Shown piece after piece: positions 7,745 to 15,364 of a stretch of DNA of 64,000 nt. Each line of letters begins with the position of its first letter. Positions within the stretch are counted from its first letter, which is position 1. A model generated the notes under the pieces. It saw nothing but the letters and a program-made list of their open reading frames with translations, had not been told where the DNA came from and made no database searches. Source of the stretch: Epibacterium sp. Ofav1-8 (GTDB lineage Bacteria; Pseudomonadota; Alphaproteobacteria; Rhodobacterales; Rhodobacteraceae); assembly GCF_022348185.1 (NCBI RefSeq), contig NZ_JAKRFD010000015.1, positions 1-64,000 of the forward strand, in the 5' to 3' direction. Made by a program: the position numbers and the translations under genes.

Positions 7745-7762
7745 ATAGTCCTTTGGGACTAT
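7745..7762. promoter_or_regulatory. Phage operator 3 (perfect 18-bp dyad)
   Basis: ATAGTCC-TTTG-GGACTAT is a perfect inverted repeat. It lies 8 nt upstream of the -35 box of the rightward early promoter and 30 bp (centre to centre) from operator 4, compatible with cooperative repressor binding. Confidence 0.8.
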
Positions 7763-7769
7763 TTTTGTA

Positions 7770-7799
7770 TTGACATAGTTCTATTAGACTATCTACATA
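7770..7799 (+). promoter_or_regulatory. Rightward early promoter overlapped by operator 4
   Basis: A consensus -35 box TTGACA (7770-7775) and a -10-like TACATA (7794-7799) are separated by 18 nt. Operator 4, ATAGTTC-TATT-AGACTAT at 7775-7792, fills the spacer, so repressor binding would block RNA polymerase directly. The first gene starts at 7825. Confidence 0.72.
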
Positions 7800-7824
7800 G
7801 AAACATCAACCGATGGAGGATTGA

Positions 7825-8094
7825 ATGCAAGACATTACTCAAACTGCCCGGCAGATCGTCGGCTCACCCGAAGAGCACATCCACGAAACCCACCTGTTTA
7901 CGTCCGCTTGGGCAGCAATGAAGGCGGCGCGCGGCGAAGGGTTCAACCCCGCTCGCCTGCGCCCCCAGCATCTGATCGAAGGGCCAGCACCCTCGCCTGA
8001 ACCGACCGATATGGTTCTGGAGCGCGTCGGGCAGAAGGTTCGCGAGATCATGCAGGACCGGGGGATCCAGCCACATCGCCGCCATGCGGCGTAA
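7825..8094 (+). CDS. First protein of the rightward phage operon, unknown function
   Basis: An 89-aa protein with a good ribosome-binding site (TGGAGGATTGAATG). It is the first gene after the operator-controlled promoter and lies before an intrinsic terminator at 8349. The N-terminus is acidic and the C-terminus basic (REIMQDRGIQPHRRH). In other phages this position can hold an early regulator or antiterminator, but the sequence itself does not show one. Confidence 0.7.
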   Translation: MQDITQTARQIVGSPEEHIHETHLFTSAWAAMKAARGEGFNPARLRPQHLIEGPAPSPEPTDMVLERVGQKVREIMQDRGIQPHRRHAA

Positions 8095-8419
8095 CGCAAG
8101 GCGCAGCCGGAATGCCCCTCCCTATCTCACAGCCGACATGGCGCACTTCGGCCAGATCCCCAGGGCACCGCCCGCGCACCACTAACACCACCGGCCACAT
8201 GGGTTTGAGGATTGACCATGCGGCCCCCGAAGTTTCGCACCCGTCTTGCGGTGCGGATCAGGCGCGGGCGGTTCAATCCTCCAAATTGCAAGCCGCCCGC
8301 GCTCACAAACTCCCCATCACGCGGCCTGAAACCTGCCCGTGACCAACTGGCCGAAGCTCCGGCTTCGGCCCTTTTTCTTCGGAACCCGGCAACTCCTGCC
8401 CACGCCTGCGGAGACAGAT
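8095..8419 (+). other. Gene-poor stretch with hairpins in the early operon
   Basis: No convincing gene is seen. One ORF from the ATG at 8218 has a ribosome-binding site (GAGGATTGACC) and a very basic start (MRPPKFRTRLAVRIRRGRF). It runs across the terminator into the next gene and loses coding character, so if real it is probably only its first part that matters. A GC-rich dyad (GGGCGG ... CCGCCC, about 8267-8293) and the terminator at 8349 suggest an untranslated regulatory RNA segment. Confidence 0.4.
8349..8377 (+). terminator. Intrinsic terminator inside the early operon
   Basis: A 9-bp stem (GGCCGAAGC / GCTTCGGCC) with a 4-nt loop and a CTTTTT tail. It would stop transcription from the early promoter after the first gene, leaving about 7 kb of downstream genes dependent on read-through or antitermination. 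Confidence 0.75.
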
Positions 8420-8680
8420 ATGACAGTTTCGACTTCCCAGACCGACCAGATCACCGCCGGGGTGCGCGCGGCTTCCACCACTCACGCACGCAACACCACG
8501 CCCGCGCCCATGCTGTCTGTCACAGCAGATTTTGACTGCCCTCTCTGGCCTGGATGCGGCTGCCCCGGCGGCACCACAATTCCCGATTGCCCCGGCCTCG
8601 ACCATCACCAAACACCCAACAAGACACCCGAACCGTCTGTGCTGCAGAAACTGCTGGCCCTCATTTCAGGGCGCGGGTGA
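8420..8680 (+). CDS. Small Cys-containing phage protein
   Basis: An 86-aa protein starting at the ATG at 8420 with GGAGA nine bases upstream. The middle region has CPLWPGCGCPGG and DCPGLDHH, a cluster of Cys and His that may bind a metal. No family recognised. It is followed 4 nt later by the next gene in the operon. Confidence 0.65.
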   Translation: MTVSTSQTDQITAGVRAASTTHARNTTPAPMLSVTADFDCPLWPGCGCPGGTTIPDCPGLDHHQTPNKTPEPSVLQKLLALISGRG

Positions 8681-8684
8681 GACC

Positions 8685-8978
8685 ATGACACAGCATCAGC
8701 ACACATCCGTTTCTGCAAAATCCCCGGCACAACTGGCCGGTATCCTCTGCAATGATCCGCAGTTTCAGCGCTTTGCAGCGATGCGCTGCGGCCTTCCAGA
8801 TCAGCAGTTTTGCCCGACTGCCGCCGCTGAATACCTGCGCACCGTCTGCCGCATCGTCACCCGCCGCGACCTCGACCTGCGCGGCGAGGCATTCAAACGG
8901 TTCGAGGCACTGCGCACGGATTTTGATGCCTGGAGCGGTCGGATTGCAGCGCCACGCGCAGGGTATCGCAATGGCTAA
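8685..8978 (+). CDS. Phage protein of unknown function
   Basis: A 97-aa protein (start ATG at 8685) with helical sequence such as FAAMRCGLPDQQF, AAEYLRTVCRIVTRRDL and FKRFEALRTDFDAW. It ends inside the start of the methyltransferase-like gene (8-nt overlap, ATGGCTAA), so the two are co-translated. Function unknown. Confidence 0.7.
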   Translation: MTQHQHTSVSAKSPAQLAGILCNDPQFQRFAAMRCGLPDQQFCPTAAAEYLRTVCRIVTRRDLDLRGEAFKRFEALRTDFDAWSGRIAAPRAGYRNG

Positions 8979-9657
8979 AGCATTGGTCGCCTGTGAAACC
9001 AGCGGCATCATGCGTCGCGCTCTGCTGGACCTCGGCCATGACGTCTGGTCTTGCGACATCGAACCCGCCGAGGATCGGACCAATCGACACATCATCTGCG
9101 ACGTCCGTGACGGTATCCTGAATGAGGGTTGGGATCTGTTGGCGGTGATGCACCCGCCCTGCACGCGTCTGTGCCGCTCTGGTCGCCGCTGGATGTCCGG
9201 GCCGGGCAAATGGACTCACCCCAAGAAGCTGCCGAAGGGGCGGAGCTGGGCGGACCTCAAAGCAGAGTTTGAACTGGGCGTCAGCATCTTCACCGCTTGC
9301 TGGCAAGCACCCATCCCATGCCGGGCCATTGAAAACCCGGAAATGAACGACCTCGCCCGCGACCGCATGCCGGCGGACCTGCCCGCGCCCAGCATCGTGC
9401 AACCGTTCCAGTTTGGCGATCCGGCCTACAAGGCAACGGGCTGGTATCTGGACGGGCTGTCACCGCTGCGCGAGACAAATCGCCTGCCGGAACCGGAACG
9501 GCTATCCGCCGAATGGAAGCGCTGGAACCGCGTGCATCGCATGCCACCGGGACCAGAACGCACCCGCCTGCGCAGTCGCTCCTTCGAGGGCATGATGAAC
9601 GCCGCCGCGCGCCAATGGGGCGACGAGGCGGACAGACGCCTTTCCCGCGCCGCGTAA
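8971..9657 (+). CDS. Phage C5-cytosine methyltransferase-like protein
   Basis: A 228-aa protein. The N-terminus ALVACETSG resembles motif I of the Dcm family, HPPCTRL near residue 60 holds the motif IV Pro-Cys, and AIENPEMN near residue 115 matches motif VI (ENP). This minimal, divergent family occurs widely in phages. The target-recognition domain is not obvious and the sequence is short for a full enzyme, so activity is uncertain. It could modify phage DNA against host restriction. Confidence 0.78.
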   Translation: MAKALVACETSGIMRRALLDLGHDVWSCDIEPAEDRTNRHIICDVRDGILNEGWDLLAVMHPPCTRLCRSGRRWMSGPGKWTHPKKLPKGRSWADLKAEFELGVSIFTACWQAPIPCRAIENPEMNDLARDRMPADLPAPSIVQPFQFGDPAYKATGWYLDGLSPLRETNRLPEPERLSAEWKRWNRVHRMPPGPERTRLRSRSFEGMMNAAARQWGDEADRRLSRAA

Positions 9658-9691
9658 CCTCACCCCAAGACCCGAAAGGATCAAACCCGTG

Positions 9692-10108
9692 ATGACAAAA
9701 CGAACACCCCTACCTCCCGCTGAGGTCACGAACAACGACCCGTACTCGATCCGCAGTATTGAGCAGCTTTTCAGCCTGTTCGACGGCGGTGAATTCCTGA
9801 GCACCTTCATGTCAGACCACCGCGACCTTCTGGTGGAATTGCAGGATCACAACGACCAGTACGGCCACAAGGGCGCAAAAGGCTCTTTCTCGATCAGCGT
9901 TGCCTATGAACTCGGCGGCGCAGGCGATCTGGGCATGAAAATCTCGGCCGATTTCAAAGGCCCGAAGAAACCCGCCAGCAACGCCGCCGCATACGTGGAC
10001 GGCCAAGGGCAGATGACCCTCTACAGCCCCATGATGAAGCGCATGCATGGCGGCGTCCGCGATGTCACCCCGCACGACCCGGAAACGGGTGAAGTGCGCG
10101 ACGTCTGA
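9692..10108 (+). CDS. Conserved phage protein preceding YfdQ-like gene
   Basis: A 138-aa protein with a mixed alpha/beta look, including GSFSISVAYELGGAGDLGMKI and YVDGQGQMTLYSP. A GTG at 9689 directly precedes the ATG, and AAGGA lies upstream. In alphaproteobacterial phages a protein of this kind often sits next to the DUF2303 protein; function unknown. Confidence 0.75.
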   Translation: MTKRTPLPPAEVTNNDPYSIRSIEQLFSLFDGGEFLSTFMSDHRDLLVELQDHNDQYGHKGAKGSFSISVAYELGGAGDLGMKISADFKGPKKPASNAAAYVDGQGQMTLYSPMMKRMHGGVRDVTPHDPETGEVRDV

Positions 10109-10144
10109 CCCTGAAACCTCACCCTCAACGCACAAGGAAACCAA

Positions 10145-11143
10145 ATGGACTCGAAACGAGATACCGCCGCCCTCACCCTGGAGAACCCGGCAGAGACCGT
10201 CCGCGATCTTATGGCGGACATCGGCCAGCATAATGACGTCCCGACGCCCGAAACCTTCGATTTGACAAAGGCGCATCTGGTCACACTGCCAAACCATCGC
10301 AAGGTTGAAGATCTTTCGAGGTATCACCTCAGCGCGGCACAAATTCAAAAACCGTTCCAGCGCAAAGGCACTGCGCGGATGACGGACCTTGCCAGCCTTA
10401 TCGCATGGGCCAATCGCTTCAAGGGCGAAACCTCTGCCCTGTTCGCCAAGGCCGACCTGAAAGCCCCCGCCCTGACCTGCATCGCGGATTACCATGCCGA
10501 GGGCGCTGCAAACATCACTAACCCCGCTGGCGATCCCAGCGCGCGTCATTGTCACCACAAGGCGATCTATGACTTCCCCCTGTCTGAGGAATGGAAAGCC
10601 TGGATGGAAGTCTCCGGCAGCGCACAAGACAAGGACGAGATGGGCGAATTCATCGAGGCGCAAGCCAAAGACGTGATGGACCCAACCCCCGCCGTGTTGA
10701 ATGGCGAGATCTCCGACCAGAACCAGCCTTGGGAAAATCGCCTGATCGAGATCGCCCAGCAGATCGATGGGCGTTTTGGTCAACTGGCCCAGCTGCTGGC
10801 GATGTCGCGCAAGTTTCAGGTTTTTGAAACCAGTGACCTGAAGGTGGTGACCAACCGCGACACGGGCGAGGCCGAAGTTAAGTTCTTGAACGAACACAAG
10901 GACGAGAACGGCGAGAAGCTGAATCTCCCCAACCTGATCATCATCGCCATTCCTGTCTTCCAAGGCGGCGCTCCGTACCGCATGGCGGTGCGCTTCCGCT
11001 ACCGCAAATCCGGCCAGTCGGTGAAGTTCATCCTCTCGATCTACAACCCGGAAAAGGTGTTCGAAGCCGCCTTCAAGGAAGCGGTAGATCAGGCGACCGA
11101 GGAAACCGAACTGCCCACGTTCATGGGTTCACCGGAACAGTGA
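10145..11143 (+). CDS. DUF2303 family (YfdQ-like) phage protein
   Basis: A 332-aa protein. The order of features fits DUF2303: an N-terminal DLTKAHLVTLPNHRKVEDL segment, a central HHKAIYDFPLSEEWKAW, and a C-terminal beta-rich part with VFQGGAPYRMAVRFRYR. The family is found in many prophages including E. coli YfdQ; its role is not established. It follows the preceding gene by 36 nt with AAGGAAACCAA upstream. Confidence 0.88.
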   Translation: MDSKRDTAALTLENPAETVRDLMADIGQHNDVPTPETFDLTKAHLVTLPNHRKVEDLSRYHLSAAQIQKPFQRKGTARMTDLASLIAWANRFKGETSALFAKADLKAPALTCIADYHAEGAANITNPAGDPSARHCHHKAIYDFPLSEEWKAWMEVSGSAQDKDEMGEFIEAQAKDVMDPTPAVLNGEISDQNQPWENRLIEIAQQIDGRFGQLAQLLAMSRKFQVFETSDLKVVTNRDTGEAEVKFLNEHKDENGEKLNLPNLIIIAIPVFQGGAPYRMAVRFRYRKSGQSVKFILSIYNPEKVFEAAFKEAVDQATEETELPTFMGSPEQ

Positions 11144-11234
11144 TTCCTCTCTCTGCCGTCCCACAATGATCGGGCGGCAGAGATACCCCAGCGACACCTT
11201 CCCGCCTCCACCCACCGCTCGAAAGGAGACCCCC

Positions 11235-11537
11235 ATGAGCAAAGACGAAGCGGCCATCGAGGCCGAAATCAAAGAGAAGGGCCTGACGGCCAAGCGCATC
11301 ACGCCCGAGGATTTGGACGCCGAGATCGAGGATGACGATTACCACGTTTTCCCCGGCTCCTGCCTGACGGTCTGCTGCCTGACGCTTAAAAACGGCTTTA
11401 CGGTCACGGGCGAAAGCGCCTGCGCCAGCCCCGAGAACTTCAATGCCGAGATTGGCCGGAAGATCGCCCGCAACAAGGCCCGCGAAAAGATCTGGCCACT
11501 GCTGGGCTTCCGCCTGCGCGACCAACTCACCGCATAA
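11235..11537 (+). CDS. Gp49-family phage protein
   Basis: A 100-aa protein with the sequence HVFPGSCLTVCCLTLKNGF and SPENFNAEIGRKIARNKAREKIWPLLGFRL, the signature of the phage Gp49 family often found near DUF2303-type genes in phage operons. Start ATG at 11235 after AAAGGAG. Biochemical function unknown. Confidence 0.85.
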   Translation: MSKDEAAIEAEIKEKGLTAKRITPEDLDAEIEDDDYHVFPGSCLTVCCLTLKNGFTVTGESACASPENFNAEIGRKIARNKAREKIWPLLGFRLRDQLTA

Positions 11538-11584
11538 TATTGAGGGCCGGGTTATGCCCGACCCCACTTATCACGGAGGACGAT

Positions 11585-12385
11585 ATGCTGCTGGAACGGA
11601 AGAAGGTTGAAGATCTGATCGCGCGCGGAGCGATTTTCTACGTCTCCCACAGCGCGGGCAAAGACAGCCAGGCGATGTACATCGTCCTGCGTCGCATCGT
11701 CCCCCACGATCAAATCGTGGTCGTACATGCGGACCTGGGCAAGGTCGAATGGGACGGCGTCCAGGACCATATCAACGCCACCATAATGCACCCGCTGAAT
11801 GTCGTGCGCGCGAAAAAGACCTTCTTTGAAATGGTGGAACACCGCGCCAGAACACGCCCAGACGTACCGCCCTGGCCTTCGAGCGCGACCCGCCAGTGTA
11901 CCAGCGACCTAAAGCGCGGCCCCATTCACAAGTTCATCCGCAACGACATGAAAGCGCGCGGTGCAACTCTGGCGGTCAACTGCACGGGTATTCGGGCAGA
12001 GGAAAGCGCTGCACGGAAGAAGAAAGCCCCCTTCAAGCTGCTCGACTCCCTATGCCTGAAAGAGCGCAAATTGAAATCTGGAAAGGTCGTTCCGGGCCGT
12101 GAGGTCTACGAGTACATGCCGATCCATCACCTGACGACCCAGAATGTGTTCTGGATCATCCAGCAGGCGGGGCAGCAACCCCATGCCGCCTACGCCCGCA
12201 ATAAACGGCTCTCGTGCGTCATCTGCATCATGGGGTGTGAGAACGACATTCTGCACGGCGCAGAGCAGCGGCCCGATCTGGTGGAAGAGATCACCGATAT
12301 CGAGGGGCGCACAGGTTTCACCATGTTCAACGGAATGTCGCTCCAAGACCGCATCCGACGCGCTCAGCTCGCAGATGCGGCATGA
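11585..12385 (+). CDS. PAPS-reductase-family protein (phage adenosine-phosphosulfate reductase-like)
   Basis: A 266-aa member of the PP-loop/PAPS reductase fold. The nucleotide-binding loop is SHSAGKDSQAM near residue 20, and further on come RQCTSDLKRGP and LSCVICIMGCEND, with Cys residues as in 4Fe-4S or thiol-bearing relatives. Phage members are often annotated as phosphoadenosine phosphosulfate reductases, although the family also includes DndC-like DNA-modification enzymes. No dnd partners are in the window, so I keep the call at family level. Start ATG at 11585 with GGAGG upstream. Confidence 0.82.
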   Translation: MLLERKKVEDLIARGAIFYVSHSAGKDSQAMYIVLRRIVPHDQIVVVHADLGKVEWDGVQDHINATIMHPLNVVRAKKTFFEMVEHRARTRPDVPPWPSSATRQCTSDLKRGPIHKFIRNDMKARGATLAVNCTGIRAEESAARKKKAPFKLLDSLCLKERKLKSGKVVPGREVYEYMPIHHLTTQNVFWIIQQAGQQPHAAYARNKRLSCVICIMGCENDILHGAEQRPDLVEEITDIEGRTGFTMFNGMSLQDRIRRAQLADAA

Positions 12386-12412
12386 CTCCAACCCTAAACC
12401 CAGGAGGCCGAA

Positions 12413-12592
12413 ATGAACGACAAAGAGATAGAGTCGCTGGAGAGGGTCGCGAACGCCCTTCGGGGAATGGCGATGGATCACCGCATCCCTTCCGAAGTGC
12501 GGGATGTCATCACGGCATCCGCTGGCGTAATCGACGCGATTACCGAAATCCACCTGGACGCCCAGCCCCAAACCCCACGAGAAATCCAATGA
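12413..12592 (+). CDS. Small acidic phage protein
   Basis: A 59-aa protein (MNDKEIESLERVANALRG and on) with a strong ribosome-binding site (CAGGAGGCCGAA). The sequence is helical and acidic. Its stop overlaps the next start as ATGA, so the pair is translationally coupled. Function unknown. Confidence 0.65.
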   Translation: MNDKEIESLERVANALRGMAMDHRIPSEVRDVITASAGVIDAITEIHLDAQPQTPREIQ

Positions 12593-12789
12593 TCGCCAAG
12601 TGGACCCTCTGCGAAACGAAAAAACCGGACGACGAGCGGCAAGTGCTACTGGCACACCCTCATAAGTCTGAGGTCGAGGCCGGGCATTGGCTCGAACCGG
12701 AGCAGGCTTGGGTTCTGGCCGGAACGCACATTCAGACCTGGCCGACCTTTTGGCGTGACATGCCCAAAAGCCCGATGAACCACGAGTAA
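12589..12789 (+). CDS. DUF551-like small phage protein
   Basis: A 66-aa protein of the DUF551 pattern: a WTLCETKKPDDERQVLLA start, a GHW, and an end with WPTFWRDMPKSP. DUF551 proteins are short phage products of unknown role. Coupled by ATGA to the preceding gene. Confidence 0.7.
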   Translation: MIAKWTLCETKKPDDERQVLLAHPHKSEVEAGHWLEPEQAWVLAGTHIQTWPTFWRDMPKSPMNHE

Positions 12790-12813
12790 TCCAACAATCC
12801 CCCGGAGGCACCA

Positions 12814-13032
12814 ATGGCCGCGACCTACATGCTCAGAAAACACCTGCGCTCTCAGGAGTTGAAGAACCGGCCAGAGGCCATCGCCGAGCGCGCCGCGCAC
12901 ATCGAGGCATGTAAGTGCGCTGCCGCCGAGCGCGAAGCGAAATTCCCGGCCATCACTGCCGAGAACTTCGAAGCGGCGAACAATTATCAGAAGGAGCGCA
13001 TCGAACACTGGATGCGCGAACTGTCCAGCTAG
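12814..13032 (+). CDS. Small basic helical phage protein
   Basis: A 72-aa protein, highly charged and helical, with one central CKC pair and an aromatic tail (NNYQKERIEHWMREL). A CCCGGAGG ribosome-binding site precedes the start. Function unknown. Confidence 0.65.
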   Translation: MAATYMLRKHLRSQELKNRPEAIAERAAHIEACKCAAAEREAKFPAITAENFEAANNYQKERIEHWMRELSS

Positions 13033-13045
13033 CCCGGAGGACGAT

Positions 13046-13228
13046 ATGCCCACTTTCCTAGTTACGTGCAGGGAGACTCACGAGTTCAGCGTCACTGTCG
13101 ACGCGGACAGCAAGTCCGAGGCCCGTGAAAAGGCTCGCACTGGGGATGACAACGGGGTGGAATTTGGCACCCACCACGTCACCGTGTTGCGCACCGTCGG
13201 AGCCGCCACACCAATTCAGCCCAGCTAA
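13046..13228 (+). CDS. Small DpnD/PcfM-like phage protein
   Basis: A 60-aa protein whose pattern (FLVTCRETHEFSVTVDADSK followed by EAREKA) resembles the short beta-alpha DpnD/PcfM-like domain. The CCCGGAGGACGAT sequence before its ATG nearly repeats before the next gene. Function unknown. Confidence 0.6.
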   Translation: MPTFLVTCRETHEFSVTVDADSKSEAREKARTGDDNGVEFGTHHVTVLRTVGAATPIQPS

Positions 13229-13242
13229 CCCCGGAGGTCGAT

Positions 13243-13860
13243 ATGCCGATCAAGCATCCCATGAACACAGGCATCAAAGACGGAAAACTCATTATCGACA
13301 TGGCCGAGGCCGATGAGCTTTGGAACGGCCTGTCGATGGAACAGCAGCATGAGGCCATGTGCATCATGTTCCAGCCGCTTCTTGATCGCGCGACCGCGAT
13401 GAAGCGCGCGCTTGAAAACATCCGTGAGCTGAACAAAACGCAGCCCGATGAGAACGGTCACAGATGGGCCAATAGCGATCTGATCGAGCAAGAGATCGTC
13501 GCAGCCTTGCCCGATCCTAAAATCGCCGAAGGAACCACTAACGGAATTGAACGCATCGCCGCAGAACGCAAGCGGCAGGTCGAAGGTGAGGGTTGGACGC
13601 CCGAGCATGACAACGAGCATAGCGCTGGGGAAATGGCAGGTGCCGCAGCCTGCTACGCGCTCGCATGCACCCAACATTGGGCGCAGGAACAGGCCATCGC
13701 CAGTTTCTGGCCGTGGGACAAGGAATGGTGGAAGCCGTCCGATGACCCAATCCGCAACCTTGAAAAGTCTGGCGCTCTGATCGCGGCCGAGATTGATCGC
13801 CGCACACGTGAACGCGAAGCCAAGCCTGTGAAAGAAATCCAGAAACCGGAACAGATGTGA
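13243..13860 (+). CDS. Conserved phage protein with ERxRQ/HDxEH motif
   Basis: A 205-aa protein. The C-terminal half has the conserved phage pattern IERIAAERKRQVEGEGWTPE, HDNEHSAGEMAGAAACYA, WPWDKEWWKPSDD and LEKSGALIAAEIDR. Its His/Asp/Glu residues would suit a metal-binding helical fold; a relation to MazG-like pyrophosphohydrolases has a superficial appeal but I cannot show it. The stop couples to the next gene by TGATG. Confidence 0.75.
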   Translation: MPIKHPMNTGIKDGKLIIDMAEADELWNGLSMEQQHEAMCIMFQPLLDRATAMKRALENIRELNKTQPDENGHRWANSDLIEQEIVAALPDPKIAEGTTNGIERIAAERKRQVEGEGWTPEHDNEHSAGEMAGAAACYALACTQHWAQEQAIASFWPWDKEWWKPSDDPIRNLEKSGALIAAEIDRRTREREAKPVKEIQKPEQM

Positions 13861-14084
13861 TGGGAACTCAGATCGACATCAGCACCGCTGCGATCTTGGC
13901 GCGCGCAGATCATATCGATCAATGCGCAATGAGCACCCACCGCCAGGACGCCCAGCGGTTGCGGGCACTGGTGGCCGAGCGCGACAGGCTCGCGATGCAG
14001 CTTGAAGATGTCGCCCGGAAATCCATGGAACAGGCAGAGCAGATCCTGTCACTTAGTGCAGCCCGGAGGAAAGATCATGGCTGA
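13860..14084 (+). CDS. Small helical phage protein
   Basis: A 74-aa protein. From residue 25 on it is a long helix (RLRALVAERDRLAMQLEDVA), likely a coiled coil. The start ATG overlaps the previous stop (TGATG) and the end overlaps the Gp37/Gp68 gene by 8 nt. Function unknown. Confidence 0.6.
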   Translation: MGTQIDISTAAILARADHIDQCAMSTHRQDAQRLRALVAERDRLAMQLEDVARKSMEQAEQILSLSAARRKDHG

Positions 14085-15048
14085 ACAGTCGAATATCGAA
14101 TGGACAGACCACACGTTCAATCCTTGGGAAGGGTGCCAGCGTGTCGCGCCCGAATGTGACCACTGCTATGCCGAAGTTCGCGACCAGCGCTTTAACGGCG
14201 GCAACCACTGGGGGCCAAAGGCACCGCGCCGCAGGACCGGCATCGCCAACTGGAACAAGCCTCTGCGGTGGAACAAACAGGCCCGTGCCTTCGCGGCTCA
14301 ACATGGGCGGCGTCAGCGTGTGTTCTGCGCCTCACTGGCCGATGTGTTCGATAACGCGGTAGACCCGCAGTGGCGCGCCGACCTGTGGGCGCTGATCCGC
14401 TCCTGTGATCGCCTGGATTGGTTGCTGCTAACCAAACGCCCGCAGAACATTGCGGCGATGCTGCCTGACGACTGGGGCAGTGGCTGGCCAAACGTCTGGC
14501 TTGGAACCAGCGCAGGGACGCAAAAGACCGCCGAAACCAATATCCCGCACCTGTTGGCGATCCCGGCTGCGGTACATTTCGTGAGCGCGGAACCGCTTCT
14601 GGAGAAGGTCCAATTGAACGCGCTCAAGATCAAAGGAAACATCACGCTTGATGCACTGCGCGGCGAGGCTCAGGAAGACCTGACAGGCAAGCCAGTGCCC
14701 GCACCTATTTCGCGCCTCGATTGGGTTATCTGCGGCGGTGAGAGTGGCGCCAAGGCGCGCCCCATGCATCCCGATTGGGCGCGATCGCTACGCGACCAAT
14801 GCACTGCCGCAGGCACCCTCTTCTTTTTTAAGCAGTGGGGAAACTGGATTGCCGAGATCGACCGCGACAGGGATGATCCAGATTGGCGGGCGGACTACTC
14901 GAAAACAAAGCGCGACGAATGGGCAATTCTAAACGCGGACGGCGGCATCGGCTTCCACGGTGACCGTGTGCACCTGATGAAACGGGCCGCGAAGAAGGTC
15001 GCCGGTCGAACACTGGACGGGCGAGAGTGGAGCGAGGTGCCAGCATGA
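14077..15048 (+). CDS. Phage Gp37/Gp68 family protein (DUF5131)
   Basis: A 323-aa protein. The N-terminus TDHTFNPWEGCQRVAPECDH is followed by CYAE; C-x6-C-x2-C here resembles the iron-sulfur-binding triad of radical-SAM-like proteins but is not the canonical CxxxCxxC. Further family marks are LADVFDN, LLTKRPQNIAAML, LGTSAGTQ, VSAEPLLEKV, WVICGGESGAKARPM and FFFKQWGNW. Function is not established. The ribosome-binding site CCCGGAGGAAAGATC is strong. Confidence 0.88.
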   Translation: MAEQSNIEWTDHTFNPWEGCQRVAPECDHCYAEVRDQRFNGGNHWGPKAPRRRTGIANWNKPLRWNKQARAFAAQHGRRQRVFCASLADVFDNAVDPQWRADLWALIRSCDRLDWLLLTKRPQNIAAMLPDDWGSGWPNVWLGTSAGTQKTAETNIPHLLAIPAAVHFVSAEPLLEKVQLNALKIKGNITLDALRGEAQEDLTGKPVPAPISRLDWVICGGESGAKARPMHPDWARSLRDQCTAAGTLFFFKQWGNWIAEIDRDRDDPDWRADYSKTKRDEWAILNADGGIGFHGDRVHLMKRAAKKVAGRTLDGREWSEVPA

Positions 15049-15101
15049 CAGATTTACAAGTCTTTCGATCTGGCTCGATGCGGGGAGGGAAACACCAATG
15101 A
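15045..15101 (+). CDS. Possible 18-codon ORF between coupled genes
   Basis: An ATG at 15045 overlaps the stop of the Gp37/Gp68 gene as ATGA. The ORF ends in TGA overlapping the ATG of the excisionase-like gene (ATGA again). It may only relay ribosomes. The AGGGAAA segment inside it is the ribosome-binding site of the next gene. Confidence 0.3.
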   Translation: MTDLQVFRSGSMRGGKHQ

Positions 15102-15364
15102 ACGCTCTTCAAGCCGAAATTAAAGCTGCGGTCCAAGAAGCTACCGCCCCGCTGATGCGCGAGCTATCCGACTTGCGCCGGATAGTTGAAGCGCAAAGCA
15201 AGGATGCGCAGCCCGAATATGTGACCGTCAAAGAGGCCGCGAAAATCCTCAAATGCACTGAAAAAACGGTGCACCGCTACTGTGATAGCGGTCGCCTTGA
15301 AGTGCGCCGAGACGGTCACAAAAAGCTTATTACATATGCCAGCTTAATCGAGACGGCGGGCTAG
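15098..15364 (+). CDS. Excisionase-like helix-turn-helix protein
   Basis: An 88-aa protein. The first 35 residues form an acidic helix; residues 40-85 (YVTVKEAAKILKCTEKTVHR then YCDSGRLEVRRDG) are a MerR/HTH_17-type winged helix typical of excisionases. The 3' end overlaps the convergent integrase gene by 21 nt, an arrangement consistent with a recombination directionality factor. Confidence 0.82.
   Translation: MNALQAEIKAAVQEATAPLMRELSDLRRIVEAQSKDAQPEYVTVKEAAKILKCTEKTVHRYCDSGRLEVRRDGHKKLITYASLIETAG

Noticed and set aside
8112-8342. A 76-codon open frame in the early operon gap
   Set aside because: No ribosome site, Pro/Ser/Thr-rich random composition, and it runs into the terminator stem region.
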